Below are positions 45,113 through 56,733 of a DNA stretch of 64,000 nucleotides, piece by piece. The notes below the pieces were generated by a model that was not told where the DNA came from, searched no databases, and saw only the letters and a program-made list of their open reading frames with translations. The stretch is from contig JADLBL010000015.1 in NCBI GenBank assembly GCA_020847735.1, positions 248,001 to 312,000 of the forward strand, written 5' to 3'. Made by a program: the position numbers and the translations under genes. Position 1 is the stretch's first letter. The number at the start of each line of letters is the position of its first letter. The stretch comes from Candidatus Eisenbacteria bacterium (lineage in GTDB: Bacteria; Eisenbacteria; RBG-16-71-46).

Positions 45113-47080
45113 ATGATCGGAACCACCGTTTCCCATTACACGATCATCGAGAAACTGGGGCAGGGCGGCATGGGCATTGTCTACAAAGCCCGTGACCTCG
45201 AGCTCGAACGCTTTGTCGCTCTGAAATTCCTGCCCGCGTACATGACGGATGAGGAAGACCAGCGGCAGCGTTTCATTCGCGAGGCGAAGGCCGTTTCGTC
45301 ACTCGACCATCCCAACGTCTGCACCATCTACGAGATCAGTCGAACGCCGGAAGGACAGTTGTTCATCGTCATGGCCTACTACGAAGGGATGACACTCAAG
45401 GCGCTGCTGCTGCGAGGGCGATTGTCCCTGGATAGGGTCCTCGGCTACTCGGTTCAGATGGCCCGCGGCCTGGCGCGCACACATGACGCGGAAGTCACGC
45501 ACCGCGATCTGAAGCCCGCCAACGTGATCATCACCCGGCACGACGAGGTCAAGATTCTCGACTTCGGACTCGCCAAGCTGGCGAACTCGACGGGACTGAC
45601 GCGGACCGGCTCCACCATGGGCACCATCTCGTACATGTCGCCCGAGCAGGCCCGGGGAGACAGCGTGGATCTCCGGACGGATATCTGGTCGCTCGGGGTG
45701 GTCATGTACGAAATGCTCACCGGTGGGCGCCCGTTCCATGCTGACGTGGATCAAGCCGTGATCTACGCGATTCTGAACACCAGGGAACGCAGCCTAACCG
45801 AGATCGTTCCCGGGGTGCCGGAGTCGCTGGCGCGTATCGTTCATCGTGCCCTGGCGAAGGACCCGAACAAGCGCTTCGCGTCCATGCACGACCTGCTGGC
45901 CGGGCTCGATCCGCTTCAGTCCGGGACGTCGAGCGAATCTTCGATCACCAGGACGTCGGCAAGGATACCGGCGAGGAAATCGAATCGGCGATGGATCGCC
46001 ACCGCCCTGGTGGGAGGCATCGTCTCCCTTCTCGGACTCTTCCTGATTCTGGAACGGCCTTTCAGCCGTGGCGTTCACGACACGGCGGTGGCCGTTCGGG
46101 ATGTTCCGCGTGAAACGGTCGGTGATGGCCGGAAGCCGGCCGAAGCTGAAGCCGTTGCGCCCGAGGAGGCGAGGCGGGACGGGGACTCGAAGAACCCGGC
46201 ACGGGCCCCTGCCGGGCCGCTGGATGCCGGACCAATGGCGAACCAGCAGTTGGCGCCCGAGGCGGCCACACCAGGTCCGCATCCGGAGGCGTCCGCGACG
46301 CCAGGCCCCGCCGGCGATGCGGAGCGCGCCCGCATCGGCATGCAGCAGGCGAAGACCGCGCTGGAGCGCGCGGCCGCAGGAGAACAGGTGGCGGAGATCG
46401 TGGACATCAGCGCCGCCGTCCAGGCGGAAAGCGTGGCCGGGCTGGCGCTGGCGGCCGGTGATTTCGGCAAGGCGAACGCGCGGTTCAGCGAAGCGGCGAA
46501 GCTCTACCAGGCTGCGGAGGGCGCGGTGAAGCGCAGGCTCGAGCAGGCGCAGGGCGGGGCGCTCGCCCAGCGACAAAGCGTGCAGGGCATGCGCTCGGGG
46601 ATGCCTTCGGACATGACGGCCTTCCCGTCGTACCGCGAAGGATGGGCCGCGGAGCAGGCTGGAGACAGCGCCCTCGCGGCCGGCCTCTTCGTCGCGGCGC
46701 TGCGGAGCTACCAGTCCGCCCGCCAGAGGTACGGTGCCGCACAGGACGCCCGGCAGAAGGAGGTCGGGGGCATCGAGGAGCTCGTCGGACGATATCGCGC
46801 GGCGATTGAGGCGGAGGACCTTCGAGCCCTGGGCGCGCTCCACATGAATTTCACGGATGAGATTCGAGACGGCTGGTCGAGCTTCTTTCATGACGTGGGA
46901 AGCGTGCGAGTGCAGCTCGCCATTGATTCCGTCAGGTTCGAGCCGGCTCGTGCCGTCACCCATGTCACCGCCCATATTTCGTACTCTGGCGCCGGGGGCA
47001 GGAATACGCATCCATGGGACATGATCATGTCGGAGCGCAATGGCCACTGGCTCATCGCGGAAGTAAAGACGAAACCCTAG
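45113..47080 (+). CDS. Membrane Ser/Thr kinase with NTF2-like extracytoplasmic domain
   Basis: A 655-residue receptor-like kinase. Residues ~1-270 form the kinase (LGQGGMGIVYKARD, VALKF lysine, THRDLKPANVII around 130, LDFGLAK near 147, SPEQARG). A single membrane helix follows near residue 292 (WIATALVGGIVSLLGLFLIL). The extracytoplasmic part is a Pro/Ala-rich linker, then an Ala-rich helical segment (~400-545), and a SnoaL/NTF2-like domain at the C-terminus (ELVGRYRAAIEAEDLRALG ... NGHWLIAEVK). The start is taken at ATG 45113, which begins just before the kinase; it has no good Shine-Dalgarno and an earlier in-frame ATG (44999) is possible. Kinase sequence is typical, with complete catalytic residues. 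Confidence 0.9.
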   Translation: MIGTTVSHYTIIEKLGQGGMGIVYKARDLELERFVALKFLPAYMTDEEDQRQRFIREAKAVSSLDHPNVCTIYEISRTPEGQLFIVMAYYEGMTLKALLLRGRLSLDRVLGYSVQMARGLARTHDAEVTHRDLKPANVIITRHDEVKILDFGLAKLANSTGLTRTGSTMGTISYMSPEQARGDSVDLRTDIWSLGVVMYEMLTGGRPFHADVDQAVIYAILNTRERSLTEIVPGVPESLARIVHRALAKDPNKRFASMHDLLAGLDPLQSGTSSESSITRTSARIPARKSNRRWIATALVGGIVSLLGLFLILERPFSRGVHDTAVAVRDVPRETVGDGRKPAEAEAVAPEEARRDGDSKNPARAPAGPLDAGPMANQQLAPEAATPGPHPEASATPGPAGDAERARIGMQQAKTALERAAAGEQVAEIVDISAAVQAESVAGLALAAGDFGKANARFSEAAKLYQAAEGAVKRRLEQAQGGALAQRQSVQGMRSGMPSDMTAFPSYREGWAAEQAGDSALAAGLFVAALRSYQSARQRYGAAQDARQKEVGGIEELVGRYRAAIEAEDLRALGALHMNFTDEIRDGWSSFFHDVGSVRVQLAIDSVRFEPARAVTHVTAHISYSGAGGRNTHPWDMIMSERNGHWLIAEVKTKP

Positions 47081-47090
47081 GAGGTCGCAC

Positions 47091-48395
47091 ATGAAGCGGT
47101 CGTGGGGTCTCGGAATGCTGCTGGTCCTGCTGCTCGCCGGCCCTGCACACGCGCAGAGCCTGCGCTACGAGATCGGCAACATCTTCGATGAGGTCCTCCG
47201 GCTCCATCTTGCCGGAAGTCCGGGAGCGCACGGGAAGCACTTCAGCCCTGAGAACGTCGAGTCGAGCAAGGAGGTCATCAACGCGCTCACGAGCTTCCTG
47301 GGCGCCAACATCGCTTCATTTCCGTTGAGTTCGACGGGCGCCACGGCCGCCTTCGACCTGAGCTCGGGAGCCCCCGTGCGTGAGACGGAGAACCTGGGAC
47401 CGATCTTTTCGGAGGCGGGGACGACGCTCGGAAGAAATCACGTCATCCTCGGCTACAACTTCACCTACATGGGCTTCAAGCGAATCAGGGGTCTGCCGCT
47501 CGAGGACATGCAGTTCACCTTCACGCATCAGGACGTCGGTAGTCCGGGCCTCGGGGACTCTGACAATGAGCTGGACACGATCGATCTCTTCATGAACATG
47601 CAGATCGACGCCTCGGTCATCGCGTTCTACATGACCGCGGGGCTCACGGATCATCTCGATGTCGGACTGGCCCTGCCGATGGTGGACGTGCACATGGTGG
47701 CGGACCCGTCCGCCGTGATCAACAGCTTCACGCTGGCTGCGAACGATTCCGCCAACCACTTCTATGGGGGCACCGCCACATCGCCGATCCTGTCGACCAG
47801 CCCCACACCGATGAACGACGAGGCGTTTGGGATTGGTGACATCGCGGCGCGGGCGAAGTTGAACGTTTACCGCGGCAAGGGGAACGTGGCCCTGTTGCTC
47901 GAAGCACGTCTTCCGACGGGGGACGAGCAGAACTTCCTGGGGACCGGTTACACGACCATTCGAAGCGCGCTGATCGGGTCCCGCGCCTGGGGCAGTACGA
48001 GCGCGCATGCGAACATCGCGTATGTCTTCAAGAACACCGATCTGGTCGGTGATGACCTCGATCTCTTTCTCGGCTACGAGCAGGGTTTCGGAAGGCAATT
48101 TACGGCGGTGTTCGACTGTCTGGGCAGGTTGCAGGTCGGAAAACCCGTCGAAGCGCTGCGCTTCGGAGAGAACGCGATCATCAACCGGCCGATCGGCAGC
48201 ACGACGCTGGTTCGCAAGGTCAATCTGTCGAATGTGCCCAGCGCGGACCGGGACCACATTCTGGATCTCTCCGTGGGCGGAAAGTACGCGCCGCGCGACT
48301 TCCTGATTCTCATGGGCAATGTCATCGTGCCGCTGAACAACGGCGGGCTGCGGCCGGATGTGTCAACGACGCTCGGTTTCGAGTTCAGCTTCTAG
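47091..48395 (+). CDS. Outer-membrane beta-barrel protein
   Basis: A 434-residue exported protein. Signal peptide (WGLGMLLVLLLAGPAHAQS) and alternating beta strands to a final FEFSF, typical for an outer-membrane barrel. Segments such as YMTAGLTDHLDVGLALPMV and RLPTGDEQNFLGTG resemble transporter/porin-like barrels. No precise family. The start is 10 bases after the kinase stop and has a strong AGGAGG, so it is cotranscribed with the receptor kinase. The kinase could therefore sense or control an outer-membrane process. The two genes look slightly less GC-extreme at third positions than their neighbours, by eye. Confidence 0.8.
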   Translation: MKRSWGLGMLLVLLLAGPAHAQSLRYEIGNIFDEVLRLHLAGSPGAHGKHFSPENVESSKEVINALTSFLGANIASFPLSSTGATAAFDLSSGAPVRETENLGPIFSEAGTTLGRNHVILGYNFTYMGFKRIRGLPLEDMQFTFTHQDVGSPGLGDSDNELDTIDLFMNMQIDASVIAFYMTAGLTDHLDVGLALPMVDVHMVADPSAVINSFTLAANDSANHFYGGTATSPILSTSPTPMNDEAFGIGDIAARAKLNVYRGKGNVALLLEARLPTGDEQNFLGTGYTTIRSALIGSRAWGSTSAHANIAYVFKNTDLVGDDLDLFLGYEQGFGRQFTAVFDCLGRLQVGKPVEALRFGENAIINRPIGSTTLVRKVNLSNVPSADRDHILDLSVGGKYAPRDFLILMGNVIVPLNNGGLRPDVSTTLGFEFSF

Positions 48396-48683
48396 CCCGA
48401 CCTCAGCCCCGGGACTTTCGTTCCACCGGTTCGCCGGCTCCTTCCGGCGTTCAGGGCGGCGCACCACGCCGGAGTTTCTGGAGCGGGCGCGAGCGGCGGT
48501 GTTCTCCCCGGGAGTCCGGCGAATTCCCCGGCCGGCCGGGCGAGCCGTCCGTGCCTCGTTCGTGGGTCTCGTCCGGCCTGTGTTCGAGAGGTTTCCGGCC
48601 ACGGCCGCGCGCACCGGCGTCTCGAGCGCGACCGTGACGAGCGCGTCGCCCTCGTTCTCGTCGCGGCCCGCGGCCGCGCCGCA

Positions 48684-48941
48684 CTACGCGATCGAATCCG
48701 CCAGCACCGTCGCACGGTTCTTCGAGACCTCGAAGAACCCGCCGCTCACCCGCCAGCTCCGCTGCGCGCCGGTGGCCGTGCGCACGGTGAGCGTGCCCTC
48801 GGCCAGACCCGTGACCAGCGCGGCGTGGTTTGCCAGCACCCCGAAGCTGCCCTCGGTGCCCGGCGCCTCGACGTACTCGACCGCGCCCTCGAACACCGTT
48901 CGCTCGGGCGTCAGGACGCTCAGCTGGAACGTGCCCGCCAT
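48684..48941 (-). CDS. atpC: F1 ATP synthase epsilon subunit, short form
   Basis: An 85-residue epsilon subunit. It has the N-terminal beta-sandwich that binds gamma and the c ring (FQLSVLTPERTVFEG, EGSFGVLANHAALVTGL, WRVSGGFFEVSKN) and ends just after it. The C-terminal two-helix inhibitory hairpin of the usual ~135-residue subunit is absent; short forms are known in Chlorobi. So this enzyme probably lacks epsilon-type ATPase inhibition. The stop is a clean TAG and the region downstream carries no helix-coding continuation in any frame. It is the last gene of the ATP synthase operon, 4 bases after atpD. Confidence 0.9.
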   Translation of the reverse strand: MAGTFQLSVLTPERTVFEGAVEYVEAPGTEGSFGVLANHAALVTGLAEGTLTVRTATGAQRSWRVSGGFFEVSKNRATVLADSIA

Positions 48942-48945
48942 CGGC

Positions 48946-50373
<1,428 letters not shown>

Positions 50374-50408
50374 TCAGCCGGCGCGCGTCCGCCCGCCAGT
50401 GCCTGGGG

Positions 50409-51272
50409 TTACTTGAGCGCTTCCGCGCCGCCGACCAGTTCCGAGATCTCGCGGGTGATGGCCGCCTGGCGCAGGCGGTTCCGCAGCAGGGTGAGCGTGT
50501 CCACGAGTTCGCCCGCGTTCTTGCGCGCCGAACCCATCGCGACCATGCGCGCCGAGTGTTCGCTGGCGAGCGAGTCGGCGAGCGCGGCGTAGAGCTTCGC
50601 GGTCGCGTAGCGTGGCAGCAGGGCGGCGAAGATGGTCTCGGCGTCCGGCTCGAAGATCATGCCGGAGTCGGCGCCGCCCGACTGCTTCGCGTCCGCCGAG
50701 CCCACGGGCAGGAACGTCTCGTGTCGGACGCGCCGCACGATCGCGTTGACGAAGTGCGTGTACAGCAGCTCGACGCGGTCCACCTCGCCGCTCAGGAATC
50801 GCGCGGTCAGGTCGTCCGTGAGCAGGCGCGCGAACTCGAGGCTCGCCTCGCCCGGCAGGTCCGCGTGCGCGGCGAGGATCGGGTAGCGGCGGCGGCGCAG
50901 GTAGTCGCGGCCCTTGCGCCCGACGACCACGAGCTGGACCTCGCCCGGGGCCGCCTCGTGCAGCCGCGCCTCGGCCTGGCGCAGGATGGTCGAGTTGTAC
51001 GTGCCCGCGAAACCGCGGTCCGCGGTGATCACGACCAGCGCGGTCCGCCGGACCTCGCGCACCTTGAACAGCGGGTGCTCGAGCTCGGCCGCGGCGCCCG
51101 AGAGGTTCGCGAGCATCTCGCTGATCTTCGCCGAGTACGGGCTGGCCGCCTGCGCGCGCTGCTGCGCCCGGCGCAGCTTCGCGGCCGAAACCATCTCCAT
51201 GGCCTTGAAGATCTGCTGCATGCTCCGCGTCGAGCGGATGCGGCGGCGGATGTCCTTGAGGTTCAGCGCCAT
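50409..51272 (-). CDS. atpG: F1 ATP synthase gamma subunit
   Basis: A 287-residue central-stalk subunit, with the conserved N-terminal helix ([28 protein letters not shown]) and C-terminal helix ([34 protein letters not shown]). The two helices form the rotating coiled coil inside the alpha-beta ring. An insertion near residue 200 ([13 protein letters not shown]) is slightly longer than in E. coli. ATG 51272 is 11 bases downstream of the atpA stop (51284). Confidence 0.97.
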   Translation of the reverse strand: MALNLKDIRRRIRSTRSMQQIFKAMEMVSAAKLRRAQQRAQAASPYSAKISEMLANLSGAAAELEHPLFKVREVRRTALVVITADRGFAGTYNSTILRQAEARLHEAAPGEVQLVVVGRKGRDYLRRRRYPILAAHADLPGEASLEFARLLTDDLTARFLSGEVDRVELLYTHFVNAIVRRVRHETFLPVGSADAKQSGGADSGMIFEPDAETIFAALLPRYATAKLYAALADSLASEHSARMVAMGSARKNAGELVDTLTLLRNRLRQAAITREISELVGGAEALK

Positions 51273-51283
51273 CGTTCTTCCGG

Positions 51284-52792
<1,509 letters not shown>

Positions 52793-52834
52793 CGGTGCGA
52801 ACCCCGAATCTTTGTGGGTGTCGTGCGGCGCCGG

Positions 52835-53407
52835 CTACACGCTGGCGTCGTAAAGCTGATGGGAAATGGTCTCGAGCAGGGTCTTGACGCTGCGATCGAT
52901 GATCCGGTCGCCGAGGCGCACGTAGGCGCCGCCGACGAGCGACGCGTCCACGGACTCCGTCAGCACGATCTTGCGTCCGGTCGTGCGCTCGAGCTCGGCG
53001 TGCAGCCGCGCGACCTCGTCGCGCGTCAGCGGCACCGCGCTCACGAGCTGCGCCCGCTGCAGGCCCTGCGCCTGCTCGACGAGCGTCTGGAAGTCGTGCG
53101 CGATCGCGTCCACGTACGCGAGGCGCTTCTTGCGCAGGAGCAGGTCCACGAAGATCGTGACGCTGCGCAGCGCGCGGCCCTCGAAGCCCGTCCTGAGCAC
53201 TCGGCGCTTGTCGGCCGGGCTCACCTGCGGGTTCGAAAGGAATCCGCCGAGCCGCGATCCCGGCCGCACCAGCCCGGCCACGCCGCGCAGGTCCGCGAGC
53301 GTGCGCTCGAGCAGCGCGACCAGCGGCTGACCGTCCTTCGCCGCCAGCTTCTCGGTGAGGAGGTAGAGCGCCTTCGCGTAGCGGGCCGCGACGTGTTCCT
53401 GCTTCAT
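52835..53407 (-). CDS. atpH: F1 ATP synthase delta subunit
   Basis: A 190-residue delta (OSCP) subunit that joins F1 to the peripheral stalk. It has the N-terminal helical bundle opening (EHVAARYAKALYLLTEKL) and the C-terminal motif VDASLVGGAYVRLGDRIIDRS, which is the best-conserved delta signature. Its start overlaps the atpF stop (ATGA), so the two stalk subunits are translationally coupled. Confidence 0.95.
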   Translation of the reverse strand: MKQEHVAARYAKALYLLTEKLAAKDGQPLVALLERTLADLRGVAGLVRPGSRLGGFLSNPQVSPADKRRVLRTGFEGRALRSVTIFVDLLLRKKRLAYVDAIAHDFQTLVEQAQGLQRAQLVSAVPLTRDEVARLHAELERTTGRKIVLTESVDASLVGGAYVRLGDRIIDRSVKTLLETISHQLYDASV

Positions 53408-53895
53408 CGCACCCCGCCGACCTCGTCGATGAACGCGGCCGCCAGCCGGCGCTGCGCCGGATCGTCGAGCTTGCTCTGCAGGATCTTCTCGGCGGTGCGC
53501 ATCGAGAGCGCGACGACCTGCTCCTTGAGCAGTTCCTTCGCCTTCTCCCGCTCGCGCGCCATCTCGTCGTCGGCCCTCTGCAGCCGGGCCTGCGCCTCGG
53601 CGTTGGCGTGCTCCCTGATCTCGGACGCCACGCGCTGCCCTTCGGCGATGCCCTCCTGGATGCTCGCGCGCCGCAGCGAATCGATGCCGCGCAGTTCGGC
53701 CTCGAACTTCGCCTTTTGCGCGTCGGCGTCCTTCTGGCGGCGCTCCGCCTCGGCGAACTCGTCGGCGATCTTCTGCCGGCGCGCCTCGAGGCCGGACATG
53801 ATCGGGCCCCAGGCGAAACGCCCGAGGATCCAGACCAGGATCACGAAGCCGAGGATCTGGGTGAGGACGAGTTTGATGTCGATCAGGTTATCCAT
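53404..53895 (-). CDS. atpF: Fo ATP synthase b subunit
   Basis: A 163-residue b subunit of the peripheral stalk. One N-terminal membrane helix (VLTQILGFVILVWILGRFAW) is followed by a long charged coiled coil (QKIADEFAEAERRQKDADAQ ...) ending in a delta-binding region (LAAAFIDEVGGVR). Single copy; no b' subunit in the operon. GAGGAG lies before ATG 53895. The stop overlaps the atpH start. Confidence 0.95.
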   Translation of the reverse strand: MDNLIDIKLVLTQILGFVILVWILGRFAWGPIMSGLEARRQKIADEFAEAERRQKDADAQKAKFEAELRGIDSLRRASIQEGIAEGQRVASEIREHANAEAQARLQRADDEMAREREKAKELLKEQVVALSMRTAEKILQSKLDDPAQRRLAAAFIDEVGGVR

Positions 53896-53956
53896 GCGTG
53901 CTCCTCGCGGTGCGCGCGCCCGCGGGCGGCGCGACCGGACGGTCGGGACACGAACG

Positions 53957-54187
53957 TCAGATCTTGCCCATGAGGAGGAACACGGTCACGAACGCGTAGA
54001 TCGTGAGCGCTTCGGCGAACGCGCCGATGATGATCATCGCGGTCTGCAGCTTGGCGATCGCTTCGGGCTGGCGGCCCATCGCCTGCAGCGCGCCGTTGCC
54101 GATCATGCCGAGGCCGATGCCCGAGCCGATGGCGGCGATGCCGACGCCGAGGGGAAGGGCCAGGCCGAGTGCGCTGTGGGAATCCAT
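53957..54187 (-). CDS. atpE: Fo ATP synthase c subunit
   Basis: A 76-residue proteolipid with two membrane helices joined by the polar loop GRQPEA. The ion-binding carboxylate is Glu59 in GAFAEALTIYAF. The Na-type Gln/Ser/Thr ligand set is not seen, so protons are the likely coupling ion, though this is inference. Helix 1 has the Gly pattern GIAAIGSGIGLGMIGNG that packs the rotor ring. A strong AGGAGG precedes ATG 54187, fitting the high copy number of c in the complex. Confidence 0.96.
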   Translation of the reverse strand: MDSHSALGLALPLGVGIAAIGSGIGLGMIGNGALQAMGRQPEAIAKLQTAMIIIGAFAEALTIYAFVTVFLLMGKI

Positions 54188-54210
54188 CTTCGAAACCTCC
54201 TGGATACGGG

Positions 54211-55563
54211 TCAGTGGGCGGGGTGGTGCGCTTCCACCGCAGGCTCGTGATCGTGACCGTGGTCGTGATCGTGCGGCAGCATGAGGAGGAAGTAGATGGT
54301 GCTGAGCATCGCGAACACGAGCGCCTGCACGACGCTCGTGAGCAACGCCAGGAACAGGAACACGAAGTGGAACGGCACGCCGAACGGCACCGCGCCCAGG
54401 CCGAGCGTCGTCATGAGCGTGATGCCGAGGCCGGCGAAGCCGACGAGCAGCATGTCCTCGCCGAAGATGTTGCCGAACAGTCGGCACGACAGCGACACCG
54501 GCTTGGCGAGCTCGCCGATCAGGTGGATCGGGAACGCCAGCGGCACGAGGCCCCACTCGATCGCGGAGCGCGGGCTGCCGGCGAGGTGGTCGAGCCAGCC
54601 GAGGAAGCCCAGCTCGGTGATCGCCGTGTACTGCACGTACACGAACACCGTCACCGCCAGAGCGAAGGTGACGTTGAGGTTCGAGGTCGGGGCCTTCATC
54701 AGCGGCACCACCCCGAACAGGTTCATCACCAGGATGTAGATGAACAGACTGCCCAGGAACGGCACGTAGCGCGGTCCGTACTTCGGGCCGAGGATGTCCA
54801 CGACGCCGTTGTAGACCGGCTCGAAGAGCGCTTCGACCGCGTTGCGGAACGGCCCGGGCACGAGCTTCTTGTCGCGCGCCGCGACGGCCGCGACCACGCA
54901 CAACAGCAGCGCGACGATGACGGCGAAGACGACGCTGTCGAGGTTGCCGAGCCGCTTGTGGTCCTGCGCGACCGGCAGGTGCAGGGCCTTGGCGATCACC
55001 GCGACGAGGTTGTCGAACTCCTTCGGGCCCACTTCGTGCGCGGCCGCGGCGTGCCCGCCCGCCGGCGCGGAGTGCACCTCGGCGGGAACGGGCTCCCCGC
55101 CATGGCCGGTCTGCGCGCGGCCGAGCGGCGCGAGCGCGAACCAGGCGATGGCGGCCAGCGCCGCGACCAGGGCGGTCGCGCGCCATGGGCTGCGCGTGAT
55201 CGCCGCCCACGCGCGCGAGTCGAGCAGCGCGCGCGACGCCGCCTTGAGGAAGATGATCGCGAACGGCAGCGTGAAGCCGGCGGCCAGGGCGGGCACCGGC
55301 AGCTTCACGAGCAGGAAGCCGCCGAGCACCAGCAGCGCGACGTTGGCGGCGCCGGCCAGCGCCGCGCGGCGTCCGGCGCGCGCTCCGCCGGTCAGGCTCG
55401 TGACCAGGGTCTCGAGCAACCGGAGGTTCGCGAGCGACCACAGCGCGCCGGCGGCGAAGGCGATGCCGATCGCGAAACCGGCGTACACGGCCGCGAACAG
55501 CGAGCCCGCGACGGCGGCCAGCAGCGACGTGCGGTGGATTCTGCGAAGCAGGTCGAGACCCAT
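54211..55563 (-). CDS. atpB: Fo ATP synthase a subunit fused to an N-terminal AtpI-like domain
   Basis: A 450-residue protein, much longer than the usual ~250. The first ~115 residues form four membrane segments of the ATP synthase I (AtpI/AtpR) type (AAVYAGFAIGIAFAAGALWS, LLVLGGFLLVKL, FTLPFAIIFLKAASRAL). A further N-terminal segment and a Pro/His-rich loop (GGHAAAAHEVG) follow. The a subunit proper starts near residue 165, and the essential Arg is in VSLSCRLFGN around 360. Helices ending SVVQALVFAMLSTIYFLLML precede a His/Asp-rich C-terminal tail (HDHDHGHDHEP) that may bind metal. The fusion seems genuine: one continuous frame, with atpZ ending 29 bases upstream. Confidence 0.93.
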   Translation of the reverse strand: MGLDLLRRIHRTSLLAAVAGSLFAAVYAGFAIGIAFAAGALWSLANLRLLETLVTSLTGGARAGRRAALAGAANVALLVLGGFLLVKLPVPALAAGFTLPFAIIFLKAASRALLDSRAWAAITRSPWRATALVAALAAIAWFALAPLGRAQTGHGGEPVPAEVHSAPAGGHAAAAHEVGPKEFDNLVAVIAKALHLPVAQDHKRLGNLDSVVFAVIVALLLCVVAAVAARDKKLVPGPFRNAVEALFEPVYNGVVDILGPKYGPRYVPFLGSLFIYILVMNLFGVVPLMKAPTSNLNVTFALAVTVFVYVQYTAITELGFLGWLDHLAGSPRSAIEWGLVPLAFPIHLIGELAKPVSLSCRLFGNIFGEDMLLVGFAGLGITLMTTLGLGAVPFGVPFHFVFLFLALLTSVVQALVFAMLSTIYFLLMLPHDHDHGHDHEPAVEAHHPAH

Positions 55564-55591
55564 GTTGGCGGCGGCGCCTGACCCCTCGGGG

Positions 55592-55843
55592 TCAGCGTTT
55601 GTCGCGCTCCTCTTCCGCCTGCACGCGGCGGATGATGACGTAGATTTCCCGGCCTCCGGCGATGAACCCCAGCACGACGCCGACGATGGACCACGCCGGT
55701 TCGGTCTTGAGCCACCGATCCACGAGCTTGCCCAGGAAGAAACCGACGAGGGGCGAAACCAGCAGCAGGCTCGGGATGGCGAGCAGCATTCCCGCGCTCC
55801 GCGCGCCGGCGGAATTCCGCTTGGGAGTGCGAGGTGAACTCAT
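55592..55843 (-). CDS. atpZ: AtpZ/AtpI-family small membrane protein of the ATP synthase operon
   Basis: An 83-residue protein with two membrane segments (MLLAIPSLLLVSPLVGFFLG and IVGVVLGFIAGGREIYVII), typical of AtpZ/AtpI (PF09527). AtpZ-type proteins support assembly of the c ring and may move Mg or Ca. The LGKLVDRWLKTEP loop between the helices is characteristic. It starts the ATP synthase operon, 29 bases before atpB. ATG 55843 has a weak GGGGCGAG upstream. A palindrome sits 14 bases upstream of the start. Confidence 0.85.
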   Translation of the reverse strand: MSSPRTPKRNSAGARSAGMLLAIPSLLLVSPLVGFFLGKLVDRWLKTEPAWSIVGVVLGFIAGGREIYVIIRRVQAEEERDKR

Positions 55844-56177
55844 GCGACTCGCCCCGGTGAAAGTTTTCACAAGCCATCGCCCGCCCGTCACCGTGCATGG
55901 GGTTGGCAATGGCGCGCGGGAAGGTAGGCGATGCCCCTGCAAGCGGTCAAGCGCCTGGGGCGGGATTCTGCCGAAATCGTCGGGGCCCTCGCCCGCCGGC
56001 AGGTGCGGACGCCCCGAAACGTCGCTTTCGCAGGCGGTTTCGACCTGCTTCTGGATCAGGCACCAGGCGCGAAAGGCCGCCCTGCTCTCGCGCCGCCGCG
56101 AGGGTCGGACGGACCGGCCCGGAGTTCCCCGGGCGGCGCTGGCGCCCCGGCTCGGCGCGACCTTATCCTGCCGCGCC
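55844..56177. promoter_or_regulatory. Divergent region between atp operon and Nudix gene
   Basis: 334 bases with no credible gene. GTGAAAGTTTTCAC at 55857-55870 is an inverted repeat with arms GTGAAA and TTTCAC around two bases, 14 bases before the atpZ start. It is the most AT-rich spot of the region and looks like an operator. No convincing -35/-10 pair toward atpZ was found. Toward the Nudix gene, TATCCT at 56164-56169 is 8 bases before its ATG. Confidence 0.4.
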
Positions 56178-56702
56178 ATGATTCCCCTGCGCTGCCGGCA
56201 GATCGAGGTGCACCTGTTCCGCCGCCGCGCCCGCCGGGCGGAGTTCCTGCTGCTGCGGCGCAGCGCCGAGCGGACCCTGCCGGGCGTCTGGCAGCCGGTC
56301 ACCGGCGGCGTCGAGCGCGGCGAAACCGCCTGGCAGGCGGCCGCCCGGGAGGTCCTGGAGGAAACCGGGCTCACGCCCGTCCGCTGGTGGGCGCTCGAAC
56401 ACCTGACGGTCTTCTACTCCCCCGCCCGGGATGCGGTGCTCGCGCTGCCGGTCTTCGCCGCCGAAATCGCCTGGACCGACCCCGTCCATCTTTCCCGCGA
56501 GCACGACCGCTACGCGTTCGTCCCGCCGGCCGTCGCCGCCCGCCGCGTGCTCTGGGGCACCCAGCGCGCCGCACTGCGCGCGGTGCGCGACGAGGTGTTC
56601 GCGGGGGGGCCCTCGGCGGCGGCACGCGACATCACCGATCGCATCGCCGCGCGCCCGGCGCGCCGCCGGCCGGCGCGAACCTCGCGGAAACCCGCGCGCT
56701 GA
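56178..56702 (+). CDS. Nudix hydrolase
   Basis: A 174-residue Nudix-family pyrophosphohydrolase. The Nudix box is complete: GGVERGETAWQAAAREVLEETGL, cut here as GGVERGE(x7)REVLEETGL, with all metal-binding Glu residues. The start IPLRCRQIEVHLFRR is typical of dNTP- or dihydroneopterin-type Nudix enzymes. The C-terminus is Arg/Ala/Pro-rich ([17 protein letters not shown]) and could bind nucleic acid. ATG 56178 lies 8 bases after TATCCT with no Shine-Dalgarno, so the transcript is probably nearly leaderless. The substrate cannot be assigned. Confidence 0.9.
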   Translation: MIPLRCRQIEVHLFRRRARRAEFLLLRRSAERTLPGVWQPVTGGVERGETAWQAAAREVLEETGLTPVRWWALEHLTVFYSPARDAVLALPVFAAEIAWTDPVHLSREHDRYAFVPPAVAARRVLWGTQRAALRAVRDEVFAGGPSAAARDITDRIAARPARRRPARTSRKPAR

Positions 56703-56733
56703 AGCGCGCCGACCGAACCGACAGGAGACCAAA

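Noticed and set aside
44282-45136. Minus-strand frame of 284 codons in the gene-free region
   Set aside because: Overlaps the kinase start, shows no domain, no Shine-Dalgarno and no hydrophobic pattern.
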